Shown here piece after piece: positions 1 to 9,528 of a stretch of DNA of 64,000 bases. This stretch comes from Candidatus Woesearchaeota archaeon (GTDB lineage: Archaea > Nanobdellota > Nanobdellia > Woesearchaeales > GW2011-AR9): NCBI GenBank assembly GCA_018676855.1, contig JABHDY010000002.1:1-64000 (forward strand), read 5' to 3'. Each line of letters opens with the position of its first letter. Positions within the stretch are counted from its first letter, which is position 1. The notes beneath the pieces were generated by a model. The model saw nothing but the letters and a program-made list of their open reading frames with translations, made no database searches and was not told the origin of the DNA. The position numbers and the translations under genes are program-made.

Positions 1-2584
1 AGGGAAGCGGTGTGAAAGTGCCGTAAGTCACATGGGTACGACCTGAAACCGAGCGATCTATTCCTGGGCAAGGTGAAGCGATAGTAACATATCGTGGAGG
101 CCTGTAGAGGTTCTGTGTACAAGCGTTCTTGTGACCTGGGAATAGGGGTGAAAAGCCAATCGAGCTCGGCGATAGCAGGTTCCTGCCGAAATTGACCTTA
201 GTCAAGTCTCGGACGAGATAGTTATGGTTGTAGAGCTACGGATAGGAGATTTAGGCGGAGAAATCTGTCGGTTTCCTGTCCAACTCCGAATGCTGTAACG
301 TTGTAGACTCTGGGAAACAGGGAATCTTGGGGTAAACTTGATTTCCGTGAGGGGAACAACCCAGACCATGGTTAAGGCCCCTAAGTGTCAACTAAGTGAT
401 AAAGGGTAAACGGTGTTCGTGATCTTAGACAGCGAGGAGGTTGGCTTAGAAGCAGCCATCCTTTAAAAAGTGCGTAACAGCTTACTCGTTGAGATCGTGA
501 GCCCGGAAAATTGACGGGTCTAAGTTGACCGCCGATACCATGGGCCATGAATAATGGAGATAGGCAGGCGTTCTTGTAGGGCAGAAGCATTTCCGTGAGG
601 AGATGTGGACCTTCAAGAAATGAATATCCTGGTGATAGTAGGATCCTAGCGAGGTGAGAAACCTTGTCGTCGGAAGGGCAAGGGTTCCTTGGCAATGCTC
701 TTCAGCCAAGGGTTAGTCGGTCCTAACCGTACTCTTAACCGATGTACGGGAAAGGGAAAGTGGTTAATATTCCACTACTGTTTTAGTATGCGCGGCGACG
801 CAAGCTTTGTTTCTGACACATTGGAATAGATCAACATTTCTTGTCTGAAATGTTAATGTGGATAGGTCAAGGGAGTATCGTAATGATGAGAACTTGATGA
901 AACCGCAGATGAGCAGGCATATTGTCTGTTTGATTGATTTCTGGTGTCCTTGAAAAGGGAACATTGAAATATCTAAAATAACCGTACCCAGAACCGGCAC
1001 TGGTGCCCCTAGGTGAGTAGCCTAAGACGTGAGAGTGTAATCTAGCTTAGGGAATTCGGCAAATTAGTCCCGTATCTTCGGTATAAGGGATCCCTGTCTT
1101 CGTATCTGTATAGGTGCGATGTTAGGGTGCAATAACTAGGGCGGTCCGACTGTTTAACAAAAACTTAACTTTCTGCAACGCTGTAAAGCTTAGTATAGAA
1201 GGTGACATCTGCCCAGTGCCAGTACTTTAAGCCTCGTTCCAACGGGGTGAAGAGCTGGTAAACGGCGGGAGTAACTATAACTCTCTTAAGGTATGCACAA
1301 AGTTGCCTTAAGTCCCAGTTGTTAAACATGAATACCATTCAGAAAACATGGGATAAAAATCTAACTAAATGCTGGAAAATCTCTGTATCTTGTTGTAGGA
1401 TATTGTTTTGGTAACGAAGCAACGACCCCTGAAAATCAACAAGTGGAGACAATCAGCAGGAAAGACTTCTCATTGAGAAGAATCCTCAGAGACTACATGT
1501 TAGACACCATTATTGGTGAAGATATAGTCCGACCTGCATAGCGATATGTAGAGATATACAGAAATGTGTATCCGCCATTTCTTTAAGTGGTTAGTACCCG
1601 AAAGGGGAAAGTAACAAATGTGAGCGAAATGCCTTGCCGTTTGAATGACGGCCTGCATGAATGGTGTAACGAGATCGCCACTGTCCCAAGCTAGAAACTC
1701 CCGAAAATTCCATCCTGGTGCAAAGGCCAGGGACTTCCAATGGGAAGCGAAGACCCCGTGAAACTTTACTGTAGCCTGTCGCTGTGGTGTGACGTTTGGT
1801 ATATAGTGTAAGTGGGAGCCGTTTGAGGTCATGAGCGTCAGCGTATGACTTAGGCAACAATGTAACACCACTTATCAAAAATTATATCACTTACCTCTTG
1901 TAGGGACACCGATTGGTGGACAGTTTGGCTGGGGTGGCACGCTGTTGAAAAGATATCAATAGCGCCCAATGGTTGGCTCATCCGGTTTAGAAATCCGGAG
2001 TAGAGTGCAAGGGCATAAGCCAGCCTGATTGGACTTTAAACATAACGAATTCCAAACACGAAAGTGTGGCCTAGCGAACCTCTGTGCCTTCTTAATGAGG
2101 GCCAGAGCAGACTGAAAAGTTACTCCGGGGATAACTGAGTTGTCGCGCCCGAGAGTTCATATTTAGTATTCATCATGGATACTAGAAGAATATATCGACG
2201 GCGCGGTTTGCTACTTCGATGTCGGCTCATCCTATCCTGGTGGTGCAGAAGCTACCAAGGGTGGGGGTGTTCACCCATTAAAAGGGTTCGTGAGCTGGGT
2301 TCAGAACGCTGTGAGGCAGTTTGTTTGATATCTATTGGAAGTGTTTGACGTCTGAAAGGAAGGACCACTTAGTACGAGAGGAACGGTGGTTCGGAGCCAC
2401 TGGTGGACCGGTTATCCGACAGGGTACGCCGGGCAGCTACGCTCCAAGTGATAAGTGCTGAAAGCATCTAAGCACGAAGTACACCTTGAAAAGAGACATC
2501 ATAGGGCATCACAAAAACAGTGGTTTGATAGAACCGGTGTGTAAGTACGAAGGCAACGACGTATTCAGCATGCGGTTACTAACG
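1..2584 (+). rRNA. 23S ribosomal RNA, 5'-truncated, interrupted by an intron
   Basis: Conserved large-subunit rRNA segments run in order on the + strand: the domain II stretch near 20-180, the GACTGTTTAACAAAAAC core near 1148, the CTCTCTTAAGGT element at 1281-1292 continuing at 1623, and the sarcin-ricin loop AGTACGAGAGGAAC near 2371-2384. The window opens inside the gene, so several hundred bases of the 5' part are missing. The 3' end is set roughly, just after the GGTTACTAACG segment. A 330-base intron splits the gene. No 5S rRNA follows in the window. Reading frames inside this region are not genes. Confidence 0.97.
1293..1622 (+). ncRNA. Group I self-splicing intron in 23S rRNA, no homing endonuclease
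   Basis: Removing 1293-1622 restores the uninterrupted exon TTAAGGT/AGCGAAATGCC. The 5' exon end TTAAGGT (1286-1292) pairs over seven positions with the internal guide GCCTTAA (1305-1311), leaving the expected U-G wobble at the splice site. P7 is GACTA (1491-1495) with TAGTC (1525-1529), inside the typical R and S sequences. P8 is CACCA (1505-1509) with TGGTG (1514-1518). A P3 candidate is AACATG (1325-1330) with CATGTT (1496-1501). The last base, G1622, is the omega G. Counting from the Tetrahymena insertion site places it at E. coli position about 1931. No ORF of useful size lies inside, so it is a minimal intron without a homing gene. Confidence 0.93.
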
Positions 2585-2633
2585 TCCATATCTTGTGTTA
2601 TTCTTACATATGGTTTTCATTTACATTTTACTT

Positions 2634-2671
2634 AGGTGAATCGACTTCACCTTTGTTTTTTTTTATTTTTT
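2634..2671 (+). terminator. Hairpin plus T-run terminator after 23S rRNA
   Basis: A perfect 7-bp stem, AGGTGAA (2634-2640) and TTCACCT (2646-2652), with a five-base loop is followed by a long T-rich run to 2671. It lies about 50 bases past the mature 23S end and would end the rRNA transcript. Stem-loop terminators are not required in archaea, where T-runs suffice. Confidence 0.7.
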
Positions 2672-2736
2672 AATTATAAATAGCGTTAGCTATGTAGTTC
2701 ATAAAAGTTATAAATAGGACTTTTCTTTTTCTTCTT

Positions 2737-3144
2737 ATGAATACATTCGAAGAACGTTATGGTGTTGAAGAAGGCGAAGCTGTAAAACATTATCATCGTA
2801 TACGGCGAATGTTTTGTATCAAAGACGATGTTTTGTACATTGCTAAACCTAACGTTGAATATTCTCATGCAGTATGGTTTGAAATGAATGGGTGGTCAGA
2901 TGATGTTATGAACACTGCTGTTCGAGGTGTTGTTGATCCACATGGAAATATTTATTATTATGTTGGGTATGATTTTCAGATTGATGACGATTCTGAAAAA
3001 GTATTCTTTACACACCTTGATGATTTAGTAGAACAGTTAAAGATAAAACCAACTGCATTAATCTTTGGCGGTAAAGTTAAAAGCGATTCTTCTTCAACAT
3101 GGCCTCCTAGGACAGAGTATGGGGTGGTGAAGGATTATATTTAA
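2737..3144 (+). CDS. Hypothetical protein, 135 aa
   Basis: No family recognised. The product is acidic and soluble, without signal peptide or membrane segment. It has a central YYYVGYDFQIDDD stretch and a C-terminal part rich in Ser and Pro. The start is supported by a TATA-like ttataaata at 2708-2716, 21-29 bases before the ATG, which fits a leaderless transcript. It lies between the rRNA terminator and Hef as its own unit. Confidence 0.7.
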   Translation: MNTFEERYGVEEGEAVKHYHRIRRMFCIKDDVLYIAKPNVEYSHAVWFEMNGWSDDVMNTAVRGVVDPHGNIYYYVGYDFQIDDDSEKVFFTHLDDLVEQLKIKPTALIFGGKVKSDSSSTWPPRTEYGVVKDYI

Positions 3145-3180
3145 TAACACCCACACCCCACTGGACAACCACGGGTAAGG

Positions 3181-3189
3181 TATATAAAT
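3181..3189 (+). promoter_or_regulatory. TATA box of the Hef gene
   Basis: tatataaat is centred 27 bases before the ATG at 3212, so transcription would begin at or next to the start codon (leaderless mRNA). Confidence 0.6.
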
Positions 3190-3211
3190 CACCTATCTCT
3201 CAAATATATAT

Positions 3212-5407
3212 ATGATTAATAACTTTAGTCCACGTTTATATCAACAGACAATTCTGGGAACAGCTGCACATAATAATACGTTAGTAGTACTCCCAACGGG
3301 CCTAGGAAAAACTGCTGTAGCGTTTTTACTTGCAGCACAAAGGTTACATCAATATCCAAATTCAAAAATATTAATGTTGGCACCAACAAAACCGTTATGT
3401 GAACAACATATTGAAACCTTTACAAACCATTTAAACGTTCAAAAAGAAAAGATTGTTTTATTCACAGGAAGTATTAAACCAGAAAAGAGAGCAGAGTTAT
3501 GGAAAGATGCACAAATAATTGTATCTACACCGCAAGGGCTTGAGAATGATGTTATTAACAAACGTGTAAAATTGCAGGAAGTTTCCCTATTAATATTTGA
3601 CGAAGCACATCATGCAACAAAAGAGTATGCGTATGTATGGATTGCACAACAGTACGATAAAGTCTCTGCACGTTCACGAATTTTAGCGTTAACTGCATCT
3701 CCCGGGTCTGATATGGAAAAGATTCGTGAAGTGTGTACCAATTTACATATTGAAAAGGTTGAAGTAAGGACTGATAAAGATCCTGACGTGAAACCGTACG
3801 TTCAAAATGTTAATATTAACTGGATACCTATCAAATTTCCAGATGAACTTAAAGGAATACAGAAATATTTACAGGATGCAAAAAAGAGTAAACTTATAGA
3901 AGCACAGAGGTACGGCCATTGTAATTCTGCATCATTAATGAAAGGTCAAATGTTAATGTTACAAGGAGACTTACAACGACAAATTTCATCTGGTCATAAA
4001 GATTTTGAAATCTTACGATCAGTATCATTAATCGCTGAAGCGTTAAAGATTGAACATGCACTTGAATTGTTAGAATCACAGGGCATTGCACCATTACATA
4101 CATACTTTACAAAAATGCAAAAACAGTCGTTAACATCTAAAGTAAAAGCTCTTAAAAACCTCTTGATAGATGAAAACGTTAAGTCTGCAATGTATCATAC
4201 AGATGAACTTTTCAAAAAAGAGTATAAACATCCTAAACAAGTTATGTTACAAGAAATGATGTTTGATGTTATTAATAAAACTCCTGATGCAAAAGCCATT
4301 ATCTTTACACAATTTAGAGATTCTGCTGAACAGATTGTCTCTACACTTAATGAACTTAAGATTACAAATCACATTTTTGTCGGCCAGGCAAAGAAGAACG
4401 GTATTGGTTTTTCACAGAAAGAACAGAAAGCTATCTTAGACCAATTTAGAACTGGTGAGTTTAACGTTCTTGTGGCAACGTCCGTTGCTGAAGAGGGTCT
4501 TGACATTCCTAAAGTTGATAAGGTTATTTTTTATGAACCCGTTCCTAGTGCTATTAGGTCAATACAGAGACGTGGAAGGACGGGACGTTTAGAAGAGGGA
4601 GAAGTTAACGTTCTTGTATCAACAGGAACAAGAGATGAAGCCTATCGTTGGTCAGCACATCATAAAGAAAAACGTATGTACAGAAATCTTGAAACCCTTA
4701 AGAAAGATTTTACGTTAAATGGAACTAAAAAGACAACATTACACAAATTCATTAAAGAGGACGAAATAGTTTCTGTCCTTGCAGATCATCGTGAAAAGAA
4801 TAATCGTATTGTAAAAGAATTGATTGATATAGGTATATCTGTTAAGACTGGTCAGTTAGTTTCTGCAGATTATCTTGTTTCAGGTAGAGTAGGTGTTGAA
4901 TTAAAAAAAGTACCTGATTTTGTTGCATCTATCATTGACGGTCGTTTATTGGAACAAGTACGAGATTTACGACAAAACTTTGACAAAGCTGTCGTTATAA
5001 TTGAAGGAGAGGAAGACATTTATGCTATTCGAAAGGTTCATGCGAACGCTATTAGAGGAATGTTAGCTTCTATTGTTTTAGATTTTGGCGTTCCGGTTTT
5101 ATATACAAAGAATCCAAAAGATACTGCTGCATTGTTGGCAGTGATGGCAAAACGTGAACAGAATAAAGAACGAGACGTTTCAGTTCATGATAAGAAACCT
5201 CATACAACGAAAGAACAGCAAGAATTTTTAGTAAGCTCATTTCCATATATTGGGTTAAACACTGCACGTTTATTACTGAACAATTTCGGTTCTGTCAAGA
5301 ATGTTGTGAATGCATCTAAAGAGGATATGACGATGATAAAAGGTGTAGGCCCAAAGACAGCTGAAAGGTTAACGACGTTGTTTGATGAGACGTATGAGAA
5401 AGATTGA
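3212..5407 (+). CDS. hef: Hef, fork-structure helicase-nuclease (FANCM/XPF family)
   Basis: Archaeal Hef unwinds and cuts stalled or branched replication forks. The N-terminal SF2 helicase has Walker A LPTGLGKT (27-34), DEAH (130-133), motif III LTASPG and motif VI QRRGRTGR. An XPF-type nuclease domain follows at about 540-650, and a tandem helix-hairpin-helix region (PYIGLNTARLL, IKGVGPKTAERL) closes the protein. The nuclease signature reads ELKKVPD instead of the usual ERKxxxD: Glu, Lys and Asp are kept but Arg is Leu. Length (731 aa) is normal. The stop codon directly abuts the stop of the convergent GTPase gene. Confidence 0.95.
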   Translation: MINNFSPRLYQQTILGTAAHNNTLVVLPTGLGKTAVAFLLAAQRLHQYPNSKILMLAPTKPLCEQHIETFTNHLNVQKEKIVLFTGSIKPEKRAELWKDAQIIVSTPQGLENDVINKRVKLQEVSLLIFDEAHHATKEYAYVWIAQQYDKVSARSRILALTASPGSDMEKIREVCTNLHIEKVEVRTDKDPDVKPYVQNVNINWIPIKFPDELKGIQKYLQDAKKSKLIEAQRYGHCNSASLMKGQMLMLQGDLQRQISSGHKDFEILRSVSLIAEALKIEHALELLESQGIAPLHTYFTKMQKQSLTSKVKALKNLLIDENVKSAMYHTDELFKKEYKHPKQVMLQEMMFDVINKTPDAKAIIFTQFRDSAEQIVSTLNELKITNHIFVGQAKKNGIGFSQKEQKAILDQFRTGEFNVLVATSVAEEGLDIPKVDKVIFYEPVPSAIRSIQRRGRTGRLEEGEVNVLVSTGTRDEAYRWSAHHKEKRMYRNLETLKKDFTLNGTKKTTLHKFIKEDEIVSVLADHREKNNRIVKELIDIGISVKTGQLVSADYLVSGRVGVELKKVPDFVASIIDGRLLEQVRDLRQNFDKAVVIIEGEEDIYAIRKVHANAIRGMLASIVLDFGVPVLYTKNPKDTAALLAVMAKREQNKERDVSVHDKKPHTTKEQQEFLVSSFPYIGLNTARLLLNNFGSVKNVVNASKEDMTMIKGVGPKTAERLTTLFDETYEKD

Positions 5408-6136
5408 TTATACTATTTTTCCCGTCTGCCAATCTTTAAGAACTTTACGTGCAGCAGCATCCATGTTAGGTTTCCCACCAGATACAACTAATTTAAACTT
5501 AACAGCGATAGCTTCTAGAATTTCATCAGGATCATCTTCTGTAACATTATACTTCTTTTGTATCATGACTTTCTTTTCATTAATAAGTTCAAGAGCAACA
5601 ATTTCAGGATTCTTAATCTTTTCATAACTTTGCGCACCAATCATACCATGTTTGACCAAATCTTTTTCACGTTGTGGAAACACTCCAGGTGTATCCAAGA
5701 CCAATATTTTATTATCAACACGAACTTTTTGAACACCTTTTGTATATCCACTTTCGGATGACGTTCGAGCAGCTCCTTTACCAGCTAAAGCATTAATCAA
5801 TGATGATTTTCCAACATTGGGATATCCTAAAACACCTACGGTAACGGGTTTTCCTCGTGACAATTCTAAAATTTTCTTTTTAAGAATGGTTGTTCCTAAA
5901 TGATCTTTACTAGAAATGAACACGCTTGGTACTAATTTTCGTTTGAGCGGGTCAAGTTCTTTCTTGGAAACTAAATCACACTTATTAACAACGTACAAGA
6001 TCTTTTTGCCAAATTGTTCAATCTTTTTTTCAATTTCAAAATTTCTTGTATCGTCAATCATTCGAGCATCAAGTACTTCGATGATAATCTCTGCTTCCCT
6101 AAGTACTTTATTGACATGTTTCCAGAACGATGGCAT
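5408..6136 (-). CDS. Circularly permuted GTPase, YlqF/RbgA/NOG2 type
   Basis: The GTPase motifs occur in permuted order: NKCD (G4, 51-54), SSK (G5, about 75-77), GYPNVGKSS (G1, 104-112), T132 (G2) and DTPG (G3, 148-151). This order defines the YlqF/YawG class, which acts in maturation of the large ribosomal subunit. The C-terminal domain (160-242) ends in a small helical region. Its promoter appears to be the palindromic TATA at 6157-6166 shared with the divergent gene. Substrate in this organism is inferred. Confidence 0.9.
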   Translation of the reverse strand: MPSFWKHVNKVLREAEIIIEVLDARMIDDTRNFEIEKKIEQFGKKILYVVNKCDLVSKKELDPLKRKLVPSVFISSKDHLGTTILKKKILELSRGKPVTVGVLGYPNVGKSSLINALAGKGAARTSSESGYTKGVQKVRVDNKILVLDTPGVFPQREKDLVKHGMIGAQSYEKIKNPEIVALELINEKKVMIQKKYNVTEDDPDEILEAIAVKFKLVVSGGKPNMDAAARKVLKDWQTGKIV

Positions 6137-6156
6137 AATACTGTTTAATGATACAA

Positions 6157-6166
6157 ATTTATAAAT
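6157..6166. promoter_or_regulatory. Palindromic TATA box serving two divergent genes
   Basis: atttataaat is a perfect palindrome. It lies 21 bases before the GTPase ATG (6136, minus) and 26 bases before the ATG at 6192 (plus). Both distances fit leaderless transcription, and no second TATA-like site is evident in the 55-base gap. Confidence 0.5.
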
Positions 6167-6191
6167 ATTCGCTTAATTTATATGATAGATC

Positions 6192-6491
6192 ATGGCATTT
6201 TCAAAAACATTTCCGCGAACAACCAAAGAGAGTTCATATCCAACATGGGAAGAAGTGTACCTTTCTGATGAAGAAGAGAAGGAAGTTGAGGAAAAGTGTA
6301 AGAGAGAACATTTTGCTATACTTGATGAATGTTTACGCGATGCACATGCAGTTGCGATAAAGAATGCTATCAACACTGAAGAAAATGTTACTAAACTAGC
6401 AATTACATTGTTTGAAAAACGTGCATCTCACGCAGTATTTTGGAAGGAAAATAAAGCAAAGGAAAAGTTTGATAGGACATTTAAACATTAA
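6192..6491 (+). CDS. Hypothetical protein, 99 aa
   Basis: Not recognised. It is a soluble, highly charged, mostly helical protein with an EEEKEVEEKCKREH segment near residue 27-40. No signal peptide or known motif is visible. It has its own TATA box 26 bases before the ATG and is followed by an AT-rich gap with the promoter of the next gene. Confidence 0.7.
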   Translation: MAFSKTFPRTTKESSYPTWEEVYLSDEEEKEVEEKCKREHFAILDECLRDAHAVAIKNAINTEENVTKLAITLFEKRASHAVFWKENKAKEKFDRTFKH

Positions 6492-6535
6492 ATAAACAGT
6501 TAATTTTAAAAAATCCTTTTATTTACATACACATT

Positions 6536-8713
6536 ATGAAAAAGATTGGTGTAATATGTGTAATGGTCATTTCGTTTCTATTTATTGTTAGTTGTACTGA
6601 AAAAATGTCTGATGAATCGTCAGATGACTTGTCAGAAGATATGTTATCTAGTGAATTAGGAAATTTATCTGAATCAGAATTGAGTTACGTTCTTTCAGAT
6701 GATCAAAGTTCGTTAACTGGCCAATCATACAAATTTAATTCAAAAAGGGTGCGGTATCTAAATAATCTTCAAAAAAGGGTTAAACCGTACAAAATCACAT
6801 GTACAGATTCTGATAAAGGTGCTGATTACCAGAATGTAGGATATGTCACTTTAAAAAATTATCCAAAAAGAGAAATACAAAAATCTGATTGGTGTTGGCG
6901 TGATGGTATTAAATTACAAGAGTACATTTGTGAAAAGGGAGAATATAAAGGTGATACAACGTTTGATTGTTCAAGTTTAGGAAGTGATTATGTTTGTGAG
7001 GACGGTGCATGTGTTACTTCCAATGTCCCTAAAGCAGATATATTATCAATACCTCTACCCGAAAATTCACATTGTTTCTGGGGACTGAATTCTGACAAAC
7101 CTGAATGTTTACAGTTCTATACTGAAACGTGTTCTCCTTACAGTGGCTGTTCAGTTTCATCTGCATGTCCAAAGTATTATAATCCTGTGTATGATACTCA
7201 GGGAACTTTTTATCCGTCAGCATGTTGGGCAGAACAGTTAGGCATAAAAAATTATGAATATGGATACTCATATAAAATACAAAAATTTTTTAGAGACATA
7301 TGGCGAATGAAAAAAGTTGGATCTCGAGCACAATATACTACCATAGAAACACCAAACATTGAATTTTCGTATAGTGGTTCAGGATTGTCTGGATGGAAAA
7401 GTGGCACATTTCTTCGATCAACCATGTGGGTTAATAATACTAATTATAATGTAATAGATTTTAATATTGATACTGAATCTTCAGGAAATAGAAAACAGTT
7501 TGAAATAGAAACAAGTTATTCTAAAACATGGTCTTCTGTTTACGGAGAAGAATTAGATATGTTACTTGTGTTTCTTACATTTGACGATGCATATCCAACT
7601 GAAGTGCTTCTAGAATGGACAGAAACATATGAACAATTAATGAACGATTATTTTGCATCGAAACAAAATCTTCCTAATCCCATTCACTATAATATTGTCC
7701 CTGTAGTCATTGAACCTCCTGAAGGTGTTCATCGAATTGTTCCTGGCAATAATCATTTTTCTTCAGCAGAAAGAGAATTAATATATGATACTGCAGTTGA
7801 AAATATAATCAATCCAGATTTTGACGTGTTGGTAGCAGCACCAATTATGATAAATGGGTTTGGTGGTTCGTATGGATTTTGGAATAATCTAGAATTTATT
7901 CATGCACCTTTATCACCAAAAGAGCCGTACTCTGAAAGTGATGTTGATCAGGGAATACATTCTTTAGTGGCATTTCATGATTTGTTTTTAACAATTAGTC
8001 ATGAAGTATTACATGCTGTCGGCTTACGTGGAGATCATGTTCCTATGGGGTATGGAACAACGTATCTTGCGTATGTTGGTCAAAATACTAATTCTATTAC
8101 AGGAAAAGAACAACATGTTCCATCTAAATGCGATTTTTATGGAAGTTCTTCTGACGTATTTGCTGTTGAATTACCTGAACAACTTACGATTCGTGTTGGA
8201 GAAGAACCACACATGTTTGGTGGGAATCCTTCCGCATTACGTATTGAAACAAGCCGGTCTGGCCGATGTTTATTTGGTTCACGTGGTGACGTCGTGTTAA
8301 AAGATTACGATCGTGATGGTACGTACGAAATAATGTATACTAATAATTTAATTGGACCAGAATTACAACGAACTCTTGGTTGGGTTGACGTTGACGGTGA
8401 TGGCATTACTGAACTTATTGATCCTACACCGTATGATGGTATCGAAATAACAACGTATGATATTCGAGATTACATTGTACCTGAACAAGATGAAGACGGC
8501 CCGTACGCTTTTGAAGTGATTAATGATGCCGTGTCAATTGAAGGATGTTCCTTTGCGCACGTGCGTCTTGAAACAGGTCAGGAGGGACATATTCCATTAC
8601 AATGTAATACATATAATGATTTAATAACAAATGTGTATACTGGTGTTAAGTATTATTGGTTTACTATAGACTCAGATAAGTATGGTACTGTACTAATCGC
8701 AAGTGTTATATAA
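6536..8713 (+). CDS. Secreted lipoprotein with metzincin-like zinc peptidase motif
   Basis: Residues 1-20 form a signal peptide ending in a lipobox-like FIVSC, so Cys20 may be lipid-anchored outside the cell. A Ser/Glu/Asp-rich linker follows, then a Cys-containing module (about 85-160) with a TDSDKG element and paired cysteines. HEVLH at 489-493, extended as HEVLHAVGLRGDH, resembles the metzincin zinc site, but the third ligand position holds Gly with Asp500 and His501 just after it. Two DxDxDG calcium-type motifs (YDRDGTYE, VDGDGITE) follow. It probably cleaves external proteins. The exact peptidase family is uncertain and activity is inferred. Confidence 0.75.
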   Translation: MKKIGVICVMVISFLFIVSCTEKMSDESSDDLSEDMLSSELGNLSESELSYVLSDDQSSLTGQSYKFNSKRVRYLNNLQKRVKPYKITCTDSDKGADYQNVGYVTLKNYPKREIQKSDWCWRDGIKLQEYICEKGEYKGDTTFDCSSLGSDYVCEDGACVTSNVPKADILSIPLPENSHCFWGLNSDKPECLQFYTETCSPYSGCSVSSACPKYYNPVYDTQGTFYPSACWAEQLGIKNYEYGYSYKIQKFFRDIWRMKKVGSRAQYTTIETPNIEFSYSGSGLSGWKSGTFLRSTMWVNNTNYNVIDFNIDTESSGNRKQFEIETSYSKTWSSVYGEELDMLLVFLTFDDAYPTEVLLEWTETYEQLMNDYFASKQNLPNPIHYNIVPVVIEPPEGVHRIVPGNNHFSSAERELIYDTAVENIINPDFDVLVAAPIMINGFGGSYGFWNNLEFIHAPLSPKEPYSESDVDQGIHSLVAFHDLFLTISHEVLHAVGLRGDHVPMGYGTTYLAYVGQNTNSITGKEQHVPSKCDFYGSSSDVFAVELPEQLTIRVGEEPHMFGGNPSALRIETSRSGRCLFGSRGDVVLKDYDRDGTYEIMYTNNLIGPELQRTLGWVDVDGDGITELIDPTPYDGIEITTYDIRDYIVPEQDEDGPYAFEVINDAVSIEGCSFAHVRLETGQEGHIPLQCNTYNDLITNVYTGVKYYWFTIDSDKYGTVLIASVI

Positions 8714-8781
8714 TGAACAAATAAGATATTTAATAAAATAACATAAAACAACCAAATAAAAAAATTAAATAAAAAAGAAAC

Positions 8782-9231
8782 TTATCGTTTTCGTTTCTTC
8801 ATATTCTTTTGTAAGAACTTGTCAAAATCTTCTAACTCTTTTCTTGTGTTAAAGAATACAAGATGTTTCGCTTTTTTACTGATAACATATCCTCCAAGAA
8901 AAAATCTGTCCAGTTTATGAAACTTAACATCTTTTAATGGAACTTTTTCTTTCATTGTTTTGAACCGCGTTTTTCGTGTTACATGAAGATGTGTTGGGTT
9001 AATGTGATACTTTTCTTCCATAACGCGTACTTTCTGAATTATGTACGTAAGGAGGATGTATAATGCAATAAATGATACACTTAACAAAATCCCTGAAAGT
9101 ATGTTATCAGTTTGAACAACAGATATAAAAAATATACAAATTGCAATAACAGAAATTGTTACCGTTTCAATTTTCATTAAAGGAACATTTCTATTTGGAA
9201 ATTTCCATTCAACTTTTTTTGCAGTTGCCAT
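8782..9231 (-). CDS. Membrane protein with PH-like (bPH2/DUF304-type) domain
   Basis: Two adjacent transmembrane segments (about 21-65) are followed by a basic C-terminal domain of about 75 residues with the strand pattern of bacterial PH-like domains, ending in KKRKR. Its ATG overlaps the stop of the upstream small membrane protein gene by one base (TAATG), suggesting translational coupling. The role is unknown; family assignment rests on topology and pattern only. Confidence 0.65.
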   Translation of the reverse strand: MATAKKVEWKFPNRNVPLMKIETVTISVIAICIFFISVVQTDNILSGILLSVSFIALYILLTYIIQKVRVMEEKYHINPTHLHVTRKTRFKTMKEKVPLKDVKFHKLDRFFLGGYVISKKAKHLVFFNTRKELEDFDKFLQKNMKKRKR

Positions 9232-9464
9232 TATTTTTCTTGACCTCGTATTGGTGCATGTGCCATACTAATAAGCGATGCGATAAACATTGCAGCGAAC
9301 ACAAGCATGAACGCTATTCCATAATTAACACTTTCTGGATAGACTAAATATGCACTGAAAAAGAATCCTATGATTGCAAGTACCATGAAACTTCCTTTTA
9401 ACGGAGCAGCATGCCATCTTTTTGATGTACGAGAAGACTGTTTCTGTTTTGATTTTTTTCTCAT
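9231..9464 (-). CDS. Small two-helix membrane protein
   Basis: A 77-residue protein with a basic N-terminus (RKKSKQKQ) and two hydrophobic helices. The ATG at 9464 is preferred over an in-frame GTG nine bases upstream because that GTG is part of the ribosome-binding site GAGGTGAT. The downstream PH-like gene is coupled through TAATG. No function recognised. Confidence 0.7.
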   Translation of the reverse strand: MRKKSKQKQSSRTSKRWHAAPLKGSFMVLAIIGFFFSAYLVYPESVNYGIAFMLVFAAMFIASLISMAHAPIRGQEK

Positions 9465-9528
9465 TACTATCACCTCTTTGTACTAGAAAGGAATATTGGA
9501 ACGTTTTTAAAGGTTGTGGGAGAATTAG

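Noticed and set aside
381-1878. Several reading frames on the minus strand inside the first 1.9 kb
   Set aside because: They lie in 23S rRNA and its intron and have no protein-like features.
2590-2736. 5S rRNA or tRNA after 23S
   Set aside because: The gap holds only the terminator and a TATA box; no tRNA or 5S pattern was seen.
5070-5267. Minus-strand frame opposite the Hef C-terminus
   Set aside because: Shadow of the Hef gene with no start signals.
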